A stretch of DNA of 64,000 nt from Pseudolactococcus sp041800635 (GCA_047833645.1 CP181259.1:930001-994000), one strand, 5' to 3'. Shown: positions 38,377 to 47,212, counted from the stretch's first letter. The notes: a model not told the origin generated them from the letters alone. Numbers and translations: made by a program.

Positions 38377-39375
38377 ACCCGAATTGCTAGTTAATTTCAT
38401 TGGAAAATAAATAAGTCGTGCTATCCTAATCTTAAACCACTACGCATTAGAAAGCGCACGACTTATATGACTTATAATAGCACACTTCCAAAAGTTTTTG
38501 TTTATTTACTGACAACCATTGAGACGCTTTATCAAAAGAGTGTTCCCCTTGAGGTTCAAAACCGAAAGAACGTCCATCTCGCAACATCAGATTGCTTAGT
38601 TATCGCTTGTTACCTATGGGGCGTACTGCATTTTAGTGAAACGCTTAAAGCTAAGCACCAACTTGCTCAAAGTTTATTTCCTAATTTCCTAGAATATTCT
38701 CGCTTTGTCCGCCGTTGTAATGCCCTCTTACCGAGTATCCAAGTCATTCGCCAAGCACTCGTCTTTAAAGAGGTTGAAGGAATTAGTGTATCCATTATTG
38801 ACAGCTTCCCCATTCCTTTGTGTCAGCCTATTCGTAATTTCAGAAGCAAAGTTCTTGGAGATTATGCAAATGTTGGCTACAATGCTACAAAGGGACAGTA
38901 CTTCTATGGATGTAAATGTCATGCTTTAGTCAGTGAATCAGGCTATGTCATAGACTACACAATTACTCCTGCTTCAATGGCTGATAGTTCAATGACCGAG
39001 GAAGTGTTGAGTCAATTTGGGACACCAACAGTCCTTGGAGATATGGGATATCTAGGTCAGTCACTGCATGATAGGCTGGAATTAAAAGGAATTGATCTAA
39101 TTACACCTGTCAGGAAGAACATGAAGCAAAAGAAAATCCTTTTCCCTAATTTTTCAAAACGTAGAAAAGTGATTGAGCGAGTTTTCTCTTTTTTGACAAA
39201 TCTAGGAGCTGAGCGTTGTAAAAGTCGTTCGCCTCAAGGTTTTCAATTGAAATTAGAGATAATACTTTTAGCGTATTCTTTACTGTTAAAATCAGCTAAA
39301 TCACTGGAACCAGAGACTTTAAGATATTCTATCGGGTATCAAGTCATGGCTAAATAATCAACTAGCAATTCGGGT
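38377..39375 (+). mobile_element. IS982-family insertion sequence, complete
   Basis: A 999-bp element with terminal repeats ACCCGAATTGCTAGTT at both ends (inverted), one intact transposase. It cuts the hisD gene at its left end. The flanks (AAGTTGA left, ATATGAA right) do not show a clear target duplication, pointing to later rearrangement. Confidence 0.92.
38467..39357 (+). CDS. IS982-family transposase
   Basis: A 296-residue IS982 transposase, as common in lactococci. Seen: N-terminal region TLPKVFVYLLTTIETLYQKS, VSIIDSFPIPLCQPIRNFRS with the first catalytic Asp, YFYGCKCHALVSESGYVIDY, VLGDMGYLGQSLHDRLELKG with the second Asp, and RRKVIERVFSFLTNLGAERC with the Glu. The frame is complete. 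It could mobilise the neighbouring his-derived DNA together with the second fragment. Confidence 0.93.
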   Translation: MTYNSTLPKVFVYLLTTIETLYQKSVPLEVQNRKNVHLATSDCLVIACYLWGVLHFSETLKAKHQLAQSLFPNFLEYSRFVRRCNALLPSIQVIRQALVFKEVEGISVSIIDSFPIPLCQPIRNFRSKVLGDYANVGYNATKGQYFYGCKCHALVSESGYVIDYTITPASMADSSMTEEVLSQFGTPTVLGDMGYLGQSLHDRLELKGIDLITPVRKNMKQKKILFPNFSKRRKVIERVFSFLTNLGAERCKSRSPQGFQLKLEIILLAYSLLLKSAKSLEPETLRYSIGYQVMAK

Positions 39376-39397
39376 ATATGAAAAGTAATTGCTGTAA

Positions 39398-40765
39398 TTA
39401 TAGCAATGGTAATTCTAGCTTTACTCTTGCACTAGGTTTATCTAAATTGTTTTCTAATATAATGCGTCCATTATGTAATAACATTATTTTCGAAGAATTA
39501 TATAAGCCTAATCCATAGTTTGTAGCCGAGTGTCTACTCTTATCTCCACGGTAAAATTGCTCAGTTCCTCGTATCAAATCCTCATTTGAAAATCCTGGTC
39601 CCTCATCTATCACAGACATTGAAAGTGTCTTATCTGTAGTCATTATTAGTAAATCAATGTTAGATTTATCTGGTGAATATTGAATAGCATTACTAAATAT
39701 ATTTTGAATGACTCTTTCAAATAATTTCATATCTATCATTATATCTCCATCTTCACAATTGATGGATTTAGATATGCTACGATTATGAATTAATGTAATC
39801 TCTCTCGCTATCGTACTAACTCTTTCGATAATCTTTGACACCTTTACTTTTTTTAAATTCAACCCGTCAAATTTATTTGACTTATTCATCTCCATCAGAG
39901 CTTTTGTATAATCTGATATACGTTGTGAATTTTTTATAATGTATGATACATATTCTTTTTGTTCATTAGTTAATTCTGTTTCCTTTAACAATTCAGCATT
40001 ACCTTGGACAATAGAAACAGGAGTTTTTAAATCATGTGTTAATGCTGATATCTGACTTCTCTTATTCTCCTCTTGAATCCAATTTTCTCTTAATGAATCA
40101 CTTAAAGCTATTTTCATTTTATCAAGGCTATTTAAGACATCATTAAATTCTCTGATATTTGAACTTCCTATATCAAAATCTAATTCTTGATTTGCAATTT
40201 TGTCTGATACCTCTAGCATTGGTGATAATTGCCTTGTTATTCGTTTTGCCCAAATTAGAGTTGCCACAAATGCACTAATGAAGCAGAAAATTATTAATAA
40301 AAATGATAATAGTAAATTTATGCTAGGGAAATGTTTTTTCATCCAATCATTATTATAATGTGGTTCTACTGAGTAATTGATTACCACATAGCCATCACTC
40401 CTCTTAAATTCTATAAATGAAGAAGATGGAGTTGAAATTTCCTCACGATTGTGAAAATTCTTAGCTTTCAACTGAATCGTGTCATCCATGTTAGTTTTAA
40501 TCATCTCACCATTTGGTGATAAAAACATATATCTTGCTCCATTAGGGATCAAGGCTTCATTAAACTCTTTTGCATTTGAAATTTCTTGCTTACTTTTGAG
40601 TATTAAATTTTCTGTATGATTAGCAGGGATAATTAATCCAACATTATAAAAGGCAGTAAAGGTTAAGATAGCTAAAATAATAGCACACGCCAAACCAATG
40701 CCAACCGTAATTAAATATTCTAGAAATACTATTTTGAGTGACTGACCTTTTCTAATTAATCCCAT
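39398..40765 (-). CDS. Sensor histidine kinase of a lantibiotic-type cluster
   Basis: A 455-residue membrane histidine kinase. Two membrane segments (about 13-42 and 148-172) bracket an extracellular sensor of about 105 residues, followed by HAMP-like helices (WAKRITRQLSPMLEVSDKIA), the phospho-acceptor box SALTHDLKTPVSIVQGNAEL, an N box FERVIQNIFSNAIQYSP, and G boxes VIDEGPGFSNEDL and YGLGLYNSSKIM. It overlaps the response regulator by ten bases. The architecture resembles kinases that regulate lantibiotic or antimicrobial-peptide ABC transporters (LanK-type). Confidence 0.88.
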   Translation of the reverse strand: MGLIRKGQSLKIVFLEYLITVGIGLACAIILAILTFTAFYNVGLIIPANHTENLILKSKQEISNAKEFNEALIPNGARYMFLSPNGEMIKTNMDDTIQLKAKNFHNREEISTPSSSFIEFKRSDGYVVINYSVEPHYNNDWMKKHFPSINLLLSFLLIIFCFISAFVATLIWAKRITRQLSPMLEVSDKIANQELDFDIGSSNIREFNDVLNSLDKMKIALSDSLRENWIQEENKRSQISALTHDLKTPVSIVQGNAELLKETELTNEQKEYVSYIIKNSQRISDYTKALMEMNKSNKFDGLNLKKVKVSKIIERVSTIAREITLIHNRSISKSINCEDGDIMIDMKLFERVIQNIFSNAIQYSPDKSNIDLLIMTTDKTLSMSVIDEGPGFSNEDLIRGTEQFYRGDKSRHSATNYGLGLYNSSKIMLLHNGRIILENNLDKPSARVKLELPLL

Positions 40766-41415
40766 TTATAACCAATCCCCCAGACTGTAGCAATTGGATT
40801 TTCACCGAATTTTTGAAACTTTGCTCTTATATTTTTTACATGTTCTGAGATGGCGGAAGAATCACCAATTCCATCAAATCCAAAAATCATTTCATATATC
40901 TGTTCTCTTGAAAATACTTGTCCTTTTCTCCTTGCTAAAAGTTCCGAAATTTGATACTCAGACTTTGTCAGATGAACTTTTTCTTCCTTCACAGATACTT
41001 GATTTGAGGATAAATCAAATCTTATATTTCCAAGGTTTAAACTCGAATGTTTTTCTCTTTGTTCTCTTCTCAGATGAGCTTCTACCCTTGCTAACAATTC
41101 ACCAACACCAAATGGTTTAGTAATATAGTCGTCTCCTCCACTTAATAAACCATCAACTATATCAGTTTCCATTGTCTTTGCAGTTAAAAAGATAATTGGA
41201 CAGTCCACTTTACTACGGATATTTTTACAATAGCTAATTCCATCAACCTCTGGCATCATTACATCAAGCAATATTAAATCATATTTTCCCAAACTATTTT
41301 CATCAATATCTGCAGTAGTTTGGTAAATATCAACAATATGATCCCCTTTTATTAAAATATTCTTGATTAGAATAAGCATATCTAATTCATCATCTATAGC
41401 AAGAATTTTTGCCAT
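40756..41415 (-). CDS. OmpR-type response regulator
   Basis: A 219-residue regulator. The receiver domain has the acidic pocket (AIDDELDML), the phospho-acceptor Asp in YDLILLDVMMPEVDG (about 52) and the conserved Lys in DYITKPFGVGELLARV (about 101). The C-terminal winged helix includes HLTKSEYQISELLARRKGQV and VWGIGYKWD. It pairs with the downstream kinase gene (overlap) and follows three ABC transporter genes, fitting control of the transporter by antimicrobial peptide sensing. Confidence 0.92.
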   Translation of the reverse strand: MAKILAIDDELDMLILIKNILIKGDHIVDIYQTTADIDENSLGKYDLILLDVMMPEVDGISYCKNIRSKVDCPIIFLTAKTMETDIVDGLLSGGDDYITKPFGVGELLARVEAHLRREQREKHSSLNLGNIRFDLSSNQVSVKEEKVHLTKSEYQISELLARRKGQVFSREQIYEMIFGFDGIGDSSAISEHVKNIRAKFQKFGENPIATVWGIGYKWD

Positions 41416-41481
41416 ACCAAACCACCTCCAAATTTATAAATAATTTATTATTATACCATATACCTTTCGCATTTATAGCTA

Positions 41482-42222
41482 TTATTCACTAATTGACTTT
41501 CCATCCCACCTATTAAACCATAATAATGAACCAATAAAAATGACTACTGTAATTGGTAATGCTACATACGCCCACATGGCAAGCTCTTTAATTAAATATA
41601 AACTATCAGTTAACTTGCTTCCGATAATATATGTTGCAGATAATCTCGATGACCAAGTACAAGGTAAAAAATACCAGATATTTTCACCTAAATTGGTTAT
41701 CGAAAGTAAGGCAATCAATGTTTCCACAAATCCCAATCCAATAGATGCACCACCACCTAACATAATTGATACCCATAAGTGAATCATATATGTAGATAAA
41801 CATCCTATAAAAACTAATAATAATTCAATTAACCAAGCCATAGTACCTTGATTACCAAACAGCATTGCAAATATAAAAACTGCTAAACTCATAGAAAATA
41901 GGAAACTCAATAAAAGCATTATAAGTTTTCCGCCATAAGCCTTGCTTCTGGATTTTGTAGTTGATAGAATCACTTGAAATCGTCCAGCACTTGCTTCCAT
42001 GTCAACAACCTTAGATGTGACAGCACCAAATATTATTGGTAAGATAGCTCCTAAAAGCACAAAATAATTCTGTATGATATCCATATCAGAAAAATTTTTT
42101 AGACCTGTAAATGTTGCTGCCCCATAGAACAATAGGGCATATAAAACAGGTAAGATAAAGTGAGCCCACGGAATCCATGTATGCTTCAATTTATAAAACT
42201 CTGATTTTAATATATTCATCAT
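41482..42222 (-). CDS. ABC permease, LanG-like (lantibiotic immunity)
   Basis: A 246-residue permease with about six hydrophobic segments. The N-terminus MMNILKSEFYKLKHTWIPWA (ExKLK-type) is characteristic of LanE/LanG and BcrB-like subunits. It starts on the last base of the preceding permease's stop codon, so it is translationally coupled. With the ATPase and other permease it would form a LanFEG-type exporter that expels membrane-inserted lantibiotics. Confidence 0.85.
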   Translation of the reverse strand: MMNILKSEFYKLKHTWIPWAHFILPVLYALLFYGAATFTGLKNFSDMDIIQNYFVLLGAILPIIFGAVTSKVVDMEASAGRFQVILSTTKSRSKAYGGKLIMLLLSFLFSMSLAVFIFAMLFGNQGTMAWLIELLLVFIGCLSTYMIHLWVSIMLGGGASIGLGFVETLIALLSITNLGENIWYFLPCTWSSRLSATYIIGSKLTDSLYLIKELAMWAYVALPITVVIFIGSLLWFNRWDGKSISE

Positions 42223-42962
42223 TACTTCACCTCTTGCTTAGAAAACCATTTTGCAGTAATGAAAGTCAATAATGTAAACAAACATATTGACAAAATACAA
42301 GGAACAAGTAAGGATGTGTTTAAAATCATTGGATTTGATACTTCTGTTGGCACACCGCTCGGTAAAATACGCATAACGGGTACCATCAATCTAATCCCCC
42401 AAGAATAAGGGCAATAAATCCACATAGAAGCGTCAGCTAACAAAATTCCTACCACCAAACCTAATACAGCATTTACCACAATGCTTGCTATAAACCCAAA
42501 CTTTTTAGCCAGGAAAAGACAAAATGGAACTTGCCATATGTTAGTTATAACCAATAATACACTTGCGAATAATAATGTCGTGAATGCATAGTTTCCTGTT
42601 AATTGTTCTCCAAGGAAAAATTGAAAAACAAATACTCCTAGCATATGCAAAATAGCAGTTATACTTAGATAAATTGAAGCTGTTAATATTTTTGATATCC
42701 ATATCTTTTTTAAATCAATATTGAGTGGAAGAATTGCTCGGTAGTTTAATTTTCTCTCTTCTTTTCTAAGCATCATTGCAGGTATCAAAGCGAAAGTTGC
42801 CGGCATTAAAATCACATACCACCAATTGTATGCGTTTATGCTAAAATATGATGGCATTAATACAAATGCATTTAGTAAAGCTATAATTGGGGCAATGAGT
42901 AATATCTTCAACAAAAAGCTATGTTTGTGTTTCAAATTTTCTGCAAAAATATAATTTTTCAT
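42222..42962 (-). CDS. ABC permease, LanE-like (lantibiotic immunity)
   Basis: A 246-residue permease (using the start MKNYIFAENLKHKHSFLLKI, with GAGGGTG upstream; an earlier frame start exists 21 bases away). The ENLKxKxSF pattern near the N-terminus and six membrane spans are typical of LanE/MutE. It sits four bases after the ATPase and directly before the LanG-like permease. Confidence 0.85.
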   Translation of the reverse strand: MKNYIFAENLKHKHSFLLKILLIAPIIALLNAFVLMPSYFSINAYNWWYVILMPATFALIPAMMLRKEERKLNYRAILPLNIDLKKIWISKILTASIYLSITAILHMLGVFVFQFFLGEQLTGNYAFTTLLFASVLLVITNIWQVPFCLFLAKKFGFIASIVVNAVLGLVVGILLADASMWIYCPYSWGIRLMVPVMRILPSGVPTEVSNPMILNTSLLVPCILSICLFTLLTFITAKWFSKQEVK

Positions 42963-42966
42963 TAAA

Positions 42967-43668
42967 CTACACCCTCTTTCCATTCTTTACAACATTCATA
43001 AAAAGTTCTTCTAAATTTTCATTATGATTAATTGTGTTTTGATATTTTAATTCTCCATCATGAATAATTCCTATATGATCAGCAGTTTGTTCCACTTCTG
43101 CTAAAATATGACTAGACAGAATTACTGTTATTCCTTTTTTTGGAAAGCTTCGTATTAAATCTCGTAATTCTTGAATTCCTAATGGATCTAATCCGTTTGT
43201 CGGTTCATCTAGTATCAATAGTTTAGGATTATTTAATAAAGCAATTGCAATACCTAGTCTTTGTTTCATCCCCAAAGAAAATTGACCGCTTTTCTTTTTT
43301 CCGGTATTTTTTAAATCTACAATTTCTAAAACTTCATCAATTCTTGCTTCAGGCAATCCAAGTAATAATGTTCTAACTTTAAGATTTTCTCTTGCACTTA
43401 AATTTTCGTATAAGGGTGGCATCTCGATTAAAGCACCAATATCTGATAAATCGTTTCTACTCCATTCATGTCCTTCAAACATAATTTCACCTGACGTCTT
43501 GTGTAACATACCTGTAATCATCTTTAATGTCGTAGATTTACCTGCACCATTAGGTCCTAGTAATCCATATACTGAATTTTCCTCAATTTTTAATGACACA
43601 TTATTTACAGCTTTTTGTTTTCCAAAAACCTTTGTTAGCTCATTTGTTTCCAAAATATATTTGCTCAT
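42967..43668 (-). CDS. ABC ATPase, LanF-like (lantibiotic immunity)
   Basis: A 233-residue ATP-binding protein. Walker A GPNGAGKSTTLKMITG, Q-loop region ALIEMPPLYENLSAREN (the divergent E-loop seen in lantibiotic immunity ATPases, where the usual Q is replaced by E), signature FSLGMKQRLGIAIALL and Walker B LLILDEPTNGLDPLG. The E-loop is a family hallmark of LanF proteins. AAAGGAGGA precedes the ATG. First gene of the operon F-E-G-R-K. No lantibiotic precursor or synthetase gene is nearby, so it likely protects against foreign bacteriocins. Confidence 0.9.
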   Translation of the reverse strand: MSKYILETNELTKVFGKQKAVNNVSLKIEENSVYGLLGPNGAGKSTTLKMITGMLHKTSGEIMFEGHEWSRNDLSDIGALIEMPPLYENLSARENLKVRTLLLGLPEARIDEVLEIVDLKNTGKKKSGQFSLGMKQRLGIAIALLNNPKLLILDEPTNGLDPLGIQELRDLIRSFPKKGITVILSSHILAEVEQTADHIGIIHDGELKYQNTINHNENLEELFMNVVKNGKRV

Positions 43669-43787
43669 ATTTTGTTCCTCCTTTTTCTTCTGATAATAGT
43701 ATAAAAAACAAGTTTAAGGATTCTATAAGGAAAAATATTTTTCAGAAATAAGCAGGCAAATTCCAATCTGTCTGCTTATTTTCAATA

Positions 43788-43913
43788 CTATTTAAGGTCC
43801 TTCAGCAATTCTCTTAACTTGTCCAATATCTTATTTCTTCTCTTTATGAGGGCTGGATGAGATATTTTTTTAGTTTCAGCTACTGACCGAATGGTTTCAT
43901 CATTGAAATAAAG
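43788..43913 (-). pseudogene. C-terminal stump of a sigma-70 region 4-like protein
   Basis: About 41 codons are left: LYFNDETIRSVAETKKISHP followed by ALIKRRNKILDKLRELLKDL and K. The pattern IRSxAxxxxISHPAxIKRxNKIL is the helix-turn-helix of small sigma-factor-like proteins carried on conjugative transposons. It is cut at its N-terminal side by a 45-bp IS5-derived sequence. It suggests that this block once belonged to an integrative conjugative element. Confidence 0.6.
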
Positions 43914-43957
43914 GGAACCTCTAAAAACGTATGAAAAGAGGTATAATAGAGGTGCCC
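43913..43957. repeat. 45-bp miniature IS5 derivative
   Basis: GGGAACCTCT at the left and AGAGGTGCCC at the right are the two terminal repeats; between them only ~25 bases of the element's right subterminal sequence remain (AAAAACGTATGAAAAGAGG). It lies between the sigma-like stump and the fumarate-reductase-like gene. Confidence 0.8.
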
Positions 43958-44013
43958 TATATAAAAAATGACCTGATCATCATCAAGTCATTGTTTCAAA
44001 CGATTATAGTAGC

Positions 44014-45519
44014 TTATTTTTTAGCATAAGCTGCTGCTTGTGTACCGGCCTGTCTACCGAAAATGATAATATCGGCGACAGCATTGCCACCAATCCGGTT
44101 CTTACCATGAAGGCCACCTGTCACTTCTCCAGCTGCATAGAGACCCGCAATCGCTTGGCCATCTTTTTTAAGCACTTGTGTTTCCGTATTGATTTTCACA
44201 CCACCCATGGTATGGTGAATCCCAGGGGAAACTGTGATGGCATAGTAAGTACCTGAAATATCATTGGCCATACCAGTGTTGCGTTCAAATGCTGGATCTG
44301 ATTTGGCAGCGACCGCTTCATTCCAAGTCGTGACAGTTTTTGCCAGTTCAGCTTGATCAATGCCCGTTTTTTTAGCCAACTCTTCTAAGCTGCTGGCAGA
44401 AACAACCATGTCTTTAGAGATATATTGATCAATGGCTTTCACAGCCGCTTTCGTTTTATCACCGAAAATGAGATAAGCAGATTGACCCGCTTGTTGTAAT
44501 TCAGCTTCGGACACCTTATCACGGGTTGTCATTTCATTAACAAAACGTTTACCTTCTTTATTGACCAAAATAGCCCCTTCACCACGCACGGCTTCAGTCA
44601 CCAGATAACCTGTTTTCTTAAAGACAGTCGGGTGAATTTGAATTTGGTCCAAGTCAACCGTATCGCCACCTAATTTTTCAATCATCTTAATCCCATCACC
44701 AGTTGAGCCTGCTGCGTTGGTTGACACATAGTCTTTGAGGTCTGGGCGATATTTAGCAACCATCTCTTTATTGACACCGAAACCACCCGTGGTCACGATA
44801 ACTGCCTTAGCAGAGATTTTCTTTTTATCCGTTTCTTTAATCGTTGCTTCTACGCCTGAAATCTTACCCTCTTTTTCAAGCAATTTGGTAACATCAACAT
44901 TAACAAATAAAGGAATGTTGCGACTTCTGATATTTTTTTCAAGACCCGCCACCAAATATTGACCTACAGCTGAACCATCATGTGGCCGGTGTGTTCTAGA
45001 CACACTCATACCGCCAGTTGTTGTCAGGTTATCTAAGACGATCCCATTTTGGGATAACCAATCAATGGCACTCGCTGAATGGTCTACGAAATAACGTAAT
45101 AGGGCTTGGTCATTAGTACCGCCACCGCCTTTGAGGGTTTCATCAAAGAATTTTTGATTGCTGTCTTCGATCCCTTGCGCTTTTTCAACTGACGTTTCTG
45201 ACGCATTCATACCTGCTGATGATTTAGACGTATTCCCGCCAGCAACTGGCATTTTTTCCAGAATGACTGGATTCATGCCGGCATCTTTTGCTTCGATCGC
45301 TGCTGTCATACCTGCACCACCTGCACCAATGATAATCACATCATAGCCATCTTTCAATTCAGAAATTGGGGTGTAGCTATTTTTGTCAGAAGCAGCTGCC
45401 GTTGCATCTGATTTTGATGGTTTTGGTTTTTCAGCTGCCTTCTTACCACCACAAGCAACCAGCGTTACCATTGCTGCAATCGTCAAGCTACCTGTTAAAA
45501 ATTTTTGCCATTTTTTCAT
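44014..45519 (-). CDS. Fumarate-reductase-like flavoprotein, lipoprotein
   Basis: A 501-residue FAD-dependent flavoprotein (FAD_binding_2, FrdA/flavocytochrome c type). N-terminal lipoprotein signal with lipobox MVTLVACGGKK, a Ser/Ala/Lys linker, then the dinucleotide motif DVIIIGAGGAGMTAAIEAKD (about 65), SSAGMNASETS, THRPHDGSAVGQYLV, RGEGAILVNKEGKRFVNE (substrate Arg region), HHTMGGVKINTETQVL and AAGEVTGGLHGKNRIGGNA. No FMN-binding domain or heme motifs. It would reduce fumarate or a similar enoate outside the membrane, with electrons from a partner not seen here. Start chosen at the ATG following AAGGAGA. A hairpin at 43966-43994 closes it. Confidence 0.88.
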   Translation of the reverse strand: MKKWQKFLTGSLTIAAMVTLVACGGKKAAEKPKPSKSDATAAASDKNSYTPISELKDGYDVIIIGAGGAGMTAAIEAKDAGMNPVILEKMPVAGGNTSKSSAGMNASETSVEKAQGIEDSNQKFFDETLKGGGGTNDQALLRYFVDHSASAIDWLSQNGIVLDNLTTTGGMSVSRTHRPHDGSAVGQYLVAGLEKNIRSRNIPLFVNVDVTKLLEKEGKISGVEATIKETDKKKISAKAVIVTTGGFGVNKEMVAKYRPDLKDYVSTNAAGSTGDGIKMIEKLGGDTVDLDQIQIHPTVFKKTGYLVTEAVRGEGAILVNKEGKRFVNEMTTRDKVSEAELQQAGQSAYLIFGDKTKAAVKAIDQYISKDMVVSASSLEELAKKTGIDQAELAKTVTTWNEAVAAKSDPAFERNTGMANDISGTYYAITVSPGIHHTMGGVKINTETQVLKKDGQAIAGLYAAGEVTGGLHGKNRIGGNAVADIIIFGRQAGTQAAAYAKK

Positions 45520-45633
45520 AAAAGTCTCCTTGTCTTTTATCATGTTATTTGCCGTTTGACACTTCTATTATATCAAATAAAACAGATGTTTTGTTCAAAT
45601 TTTGTAAATTTTTTCACAAACTAATGATGATAA

Positions 45634-45661
45634 AAAACGTCTCTTAAGTTAGACGTTTTAG
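45634..45661 (-). terminator. Terminator of a lost upstream gene
   Basis: On the minus strand AAAACGTCT / AGACGTTTTTT with a 7-base loop and a T-run. The gene that should precede it on this strand is absent and replaced by IS5/IS1216 sequence. Confidence 0.6.
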
Positions 45662-45762
45662 AGTGTAGACAAACTAGTCATTCACTTCGTTTCGATGATT
45701 ATATTAATATAAGTACAGCTTATAATTCAACGTTTGATATTTAATTGTCGTTATTTATTATA

Positions 45763-45791
45763 GGGCACCTCTAAAAACGTATGAAAAGAGG
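45763..45791. repeat. 29-bp IS5 end truncated by IS1216
   Basis: GGGCACCTCTAAAAACGTAT and ATGAAAAGAG are the right terminal 29 bases of the IS5-type element. They are cut off exactly where IS1216 starts. The rest of the IS5 copy is not on the other side of IS1216. Confidence 0.85.
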
Positions 45792-46599
45792 GGTTCTGTT
45801 GCAAAGTTTTCCAAAAAATCTATTTTAGTGTAAAATTGAGAAAAAAGACAGAGAGGACAGAGTAATGAATCATTTTAAAGGCAAACAATTCAAAAAAGAC
45901 GTCATTATTGTCGCTGTTGGTTACTACCTGCGTTACAATCTAAGCTATCGTGAAGTTCAGGAATTGTTATATGATCGTGGAATAAATGTTTGTCATACTA
46001 CGATTTATCGTTGGGTGCAAGAGTACAGCAAAGTCCTCTATTATCTTTGGAAGAAGAAAAATAGACAATCCTTCTATTCATGGAAAATGGACGAAACCTA
46101 TATCAAAATTAAGGGACGTTGGCATTATCTTTATCGTGCAATTGATGCGGATGGCTTAACCTTAGATATCTGGTTACGAAAGAAACGGGATACGCAAGCA
46201 GCCTATGCTTTCTTAAAACGACTCCATAAACAGTTTGGTGAGCCGAAAGCAATTGTGACCGATAAAGCACCTTCTCTTGGCTCCGCCTTTAGAAAGTTAC
46301 AGAGTTTGGGTTTATATACTAAGACAGAGCACCGAACTGTGAAGTATCTTAACAATTTAATAGAACAAGACCATCGACCTATTAAACGACGGAATAAATT
46401 TTATCAAAGTCTCCGTACAGCCTCTTCCACGATTAAGGGCATGGAGACCCTTCGAGGAATATATAAAAAGAACCGAAGAAATGGAACGCTCTTCGGCTTT
46501 TCGGTGTCTACTGAAATCAAGGTATTAATGGGAATACCAGCCTAAGATATTCTGAGTTCAGAGAGGGCTCGTTTGATTTTCAAACTTCGCAACAGAACC
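45792..46599 (+). mobile_element. IS6-family element (IS1216/ISS1-like), complete
   Basis: An 808-bp element with terminal repeats GGTTCTGTTGCAAAGTTT (left) and GGTTCTGTTGCGAAGTTT (read inward from the right), and one intact transposase. Its two flanks belong to unrelated sequences and no 8-base duplication is seen, as expected after IS6-type cointegrate formation and deletion. Confidence 0.95.
45865..46545 (+). CDS. IS6-family transposase (IS1216-like)
   Basis: A 226-residue transposase typical of IS1216/ISS1. Helix-turn-helix YREVQELLYDRGINVCHTTIYRW, DDE residues in WKMDETYIKIKGRWHYLYRA (first Asp), AIVTDKAPSLGSAFRKLQ (second Asp) and NLIEQDHRPIKRRNKFYQSL (Glu). Intact. IS6 elements move by replicative cointegration and join plasmids or islands to chromosomes, which fits the mixed surroundings. 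Confidence 0.96.
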   Translation: MNHFKGKQFKKDVIIVAVGYYLRYNLSYREVQELLYDRGINVCHTTIYRWVQEYSKVLYYLWKKKNRQSFYSWKMDETYIKIKGRWHYLYRAIDADGLTLDIWLRKKRDTQAAYAFLKRLHKQFGEPKAIVTDKAPSLGSAFRKLQSLGLYTKTEHRTVKYLNNLIEQDHRPIKRRNKFYQSLRTASSTIKGMETLRGIYKKNRRNGTLFGFSVSTEIKVLMGIPA

Positions 46600-46793
46600 C
46601 TCAAGACTTACTGGCTGATAATAGTAATGTTGATATTCTAGGTTCTGGGGTAATTGCTTATTTCATTGAAAAGATAGTAAATCCTACTTTGCATACTAAT
46701 TTTAACTATCTTACAGATTTTGCAGGCGATGAAGAAGAAATAGCAACTGGCTTTGCCAATAAACTGATTTATTTTAAAAATACTGAGGGTTAA
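46600..46793 (+). pseudogene. 5'-truncated gene of unknown function
   Basis: An open frame of 64 codons reads straight out of IS1216: QDLLADNSNVDILGSGVIAY through ANKLIYFKNTEG and TAA. The start has been removed by the insertion. I do not recognise the family. It is followed three bases later by a small lipoprotein gene, so the two probably formed an operon. Confidence 0.5.
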
Positions 46794-46796
46794 AAT

Positions 46797-47183
46797 ATGA
46801 AGAGATTGTTTCCTATAATCCTGTTATTTCTCCTGCTATTTATGGCTGTAGGCTGTGCCAAACGAGTATCTTGGCAGGAAATTCAGGAGCCTAAAGACGT
46901 AAATTTAATTTCAGATAATGAACTTGAACTCAATTTAAACATAGATAGCGATTCTGTTTCTCAGTTTCAACAGCTTTCGAAATCTGAGAAAATAGCATAT
47001 GTATCTCGTTGGAGTTTTATGTCAACTAACTTTGAAAATAAAGCGAATGTTACAAATCTTTCAGAAGCAGTTGATGTAAAATTATATAATAGTGGTTCAA
47101 ATAATCCTCCAGAGCGATTTGAGTTTTTCTTTGAAAAGGGACAGAAGTTCACAGTTATTATTGGAGGAGTAAGGGGCGGATAA
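46797..47183 (+). CDS. Small lipoprotein of unknown function
   Basis: A 128-residue protein with a lipoprotein signal MKRLFPIILLFLLLFMAVGC (lipobox AVGC), followed by a hydrophilic domain (VSWQEIQEPKDVNLISDNEL ... GQKFTVIIGGVRGG). Family not recognised. It lies directly after a truncated frame and before an IS5 miniature. The gene looks complete, but its promoter would have been upstream of the IS1216 insertion. Confidence 0.6.
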   Translation: MKRLFPIILLFLLLFMAVGCAKRVSWQEIQEPKDVNLISDNELELNLNIDSDSVSQFQQLSKSEKIAYVSRWSFMSTNFENKANVTNLSEAVDVKLYNSGSNNPPERFEFFFEKGQKFTVIIGGVRGG

Positions 47184-47212
47184 TATCCTATATTTAAAGT
47201 GAAAATAGTAAA

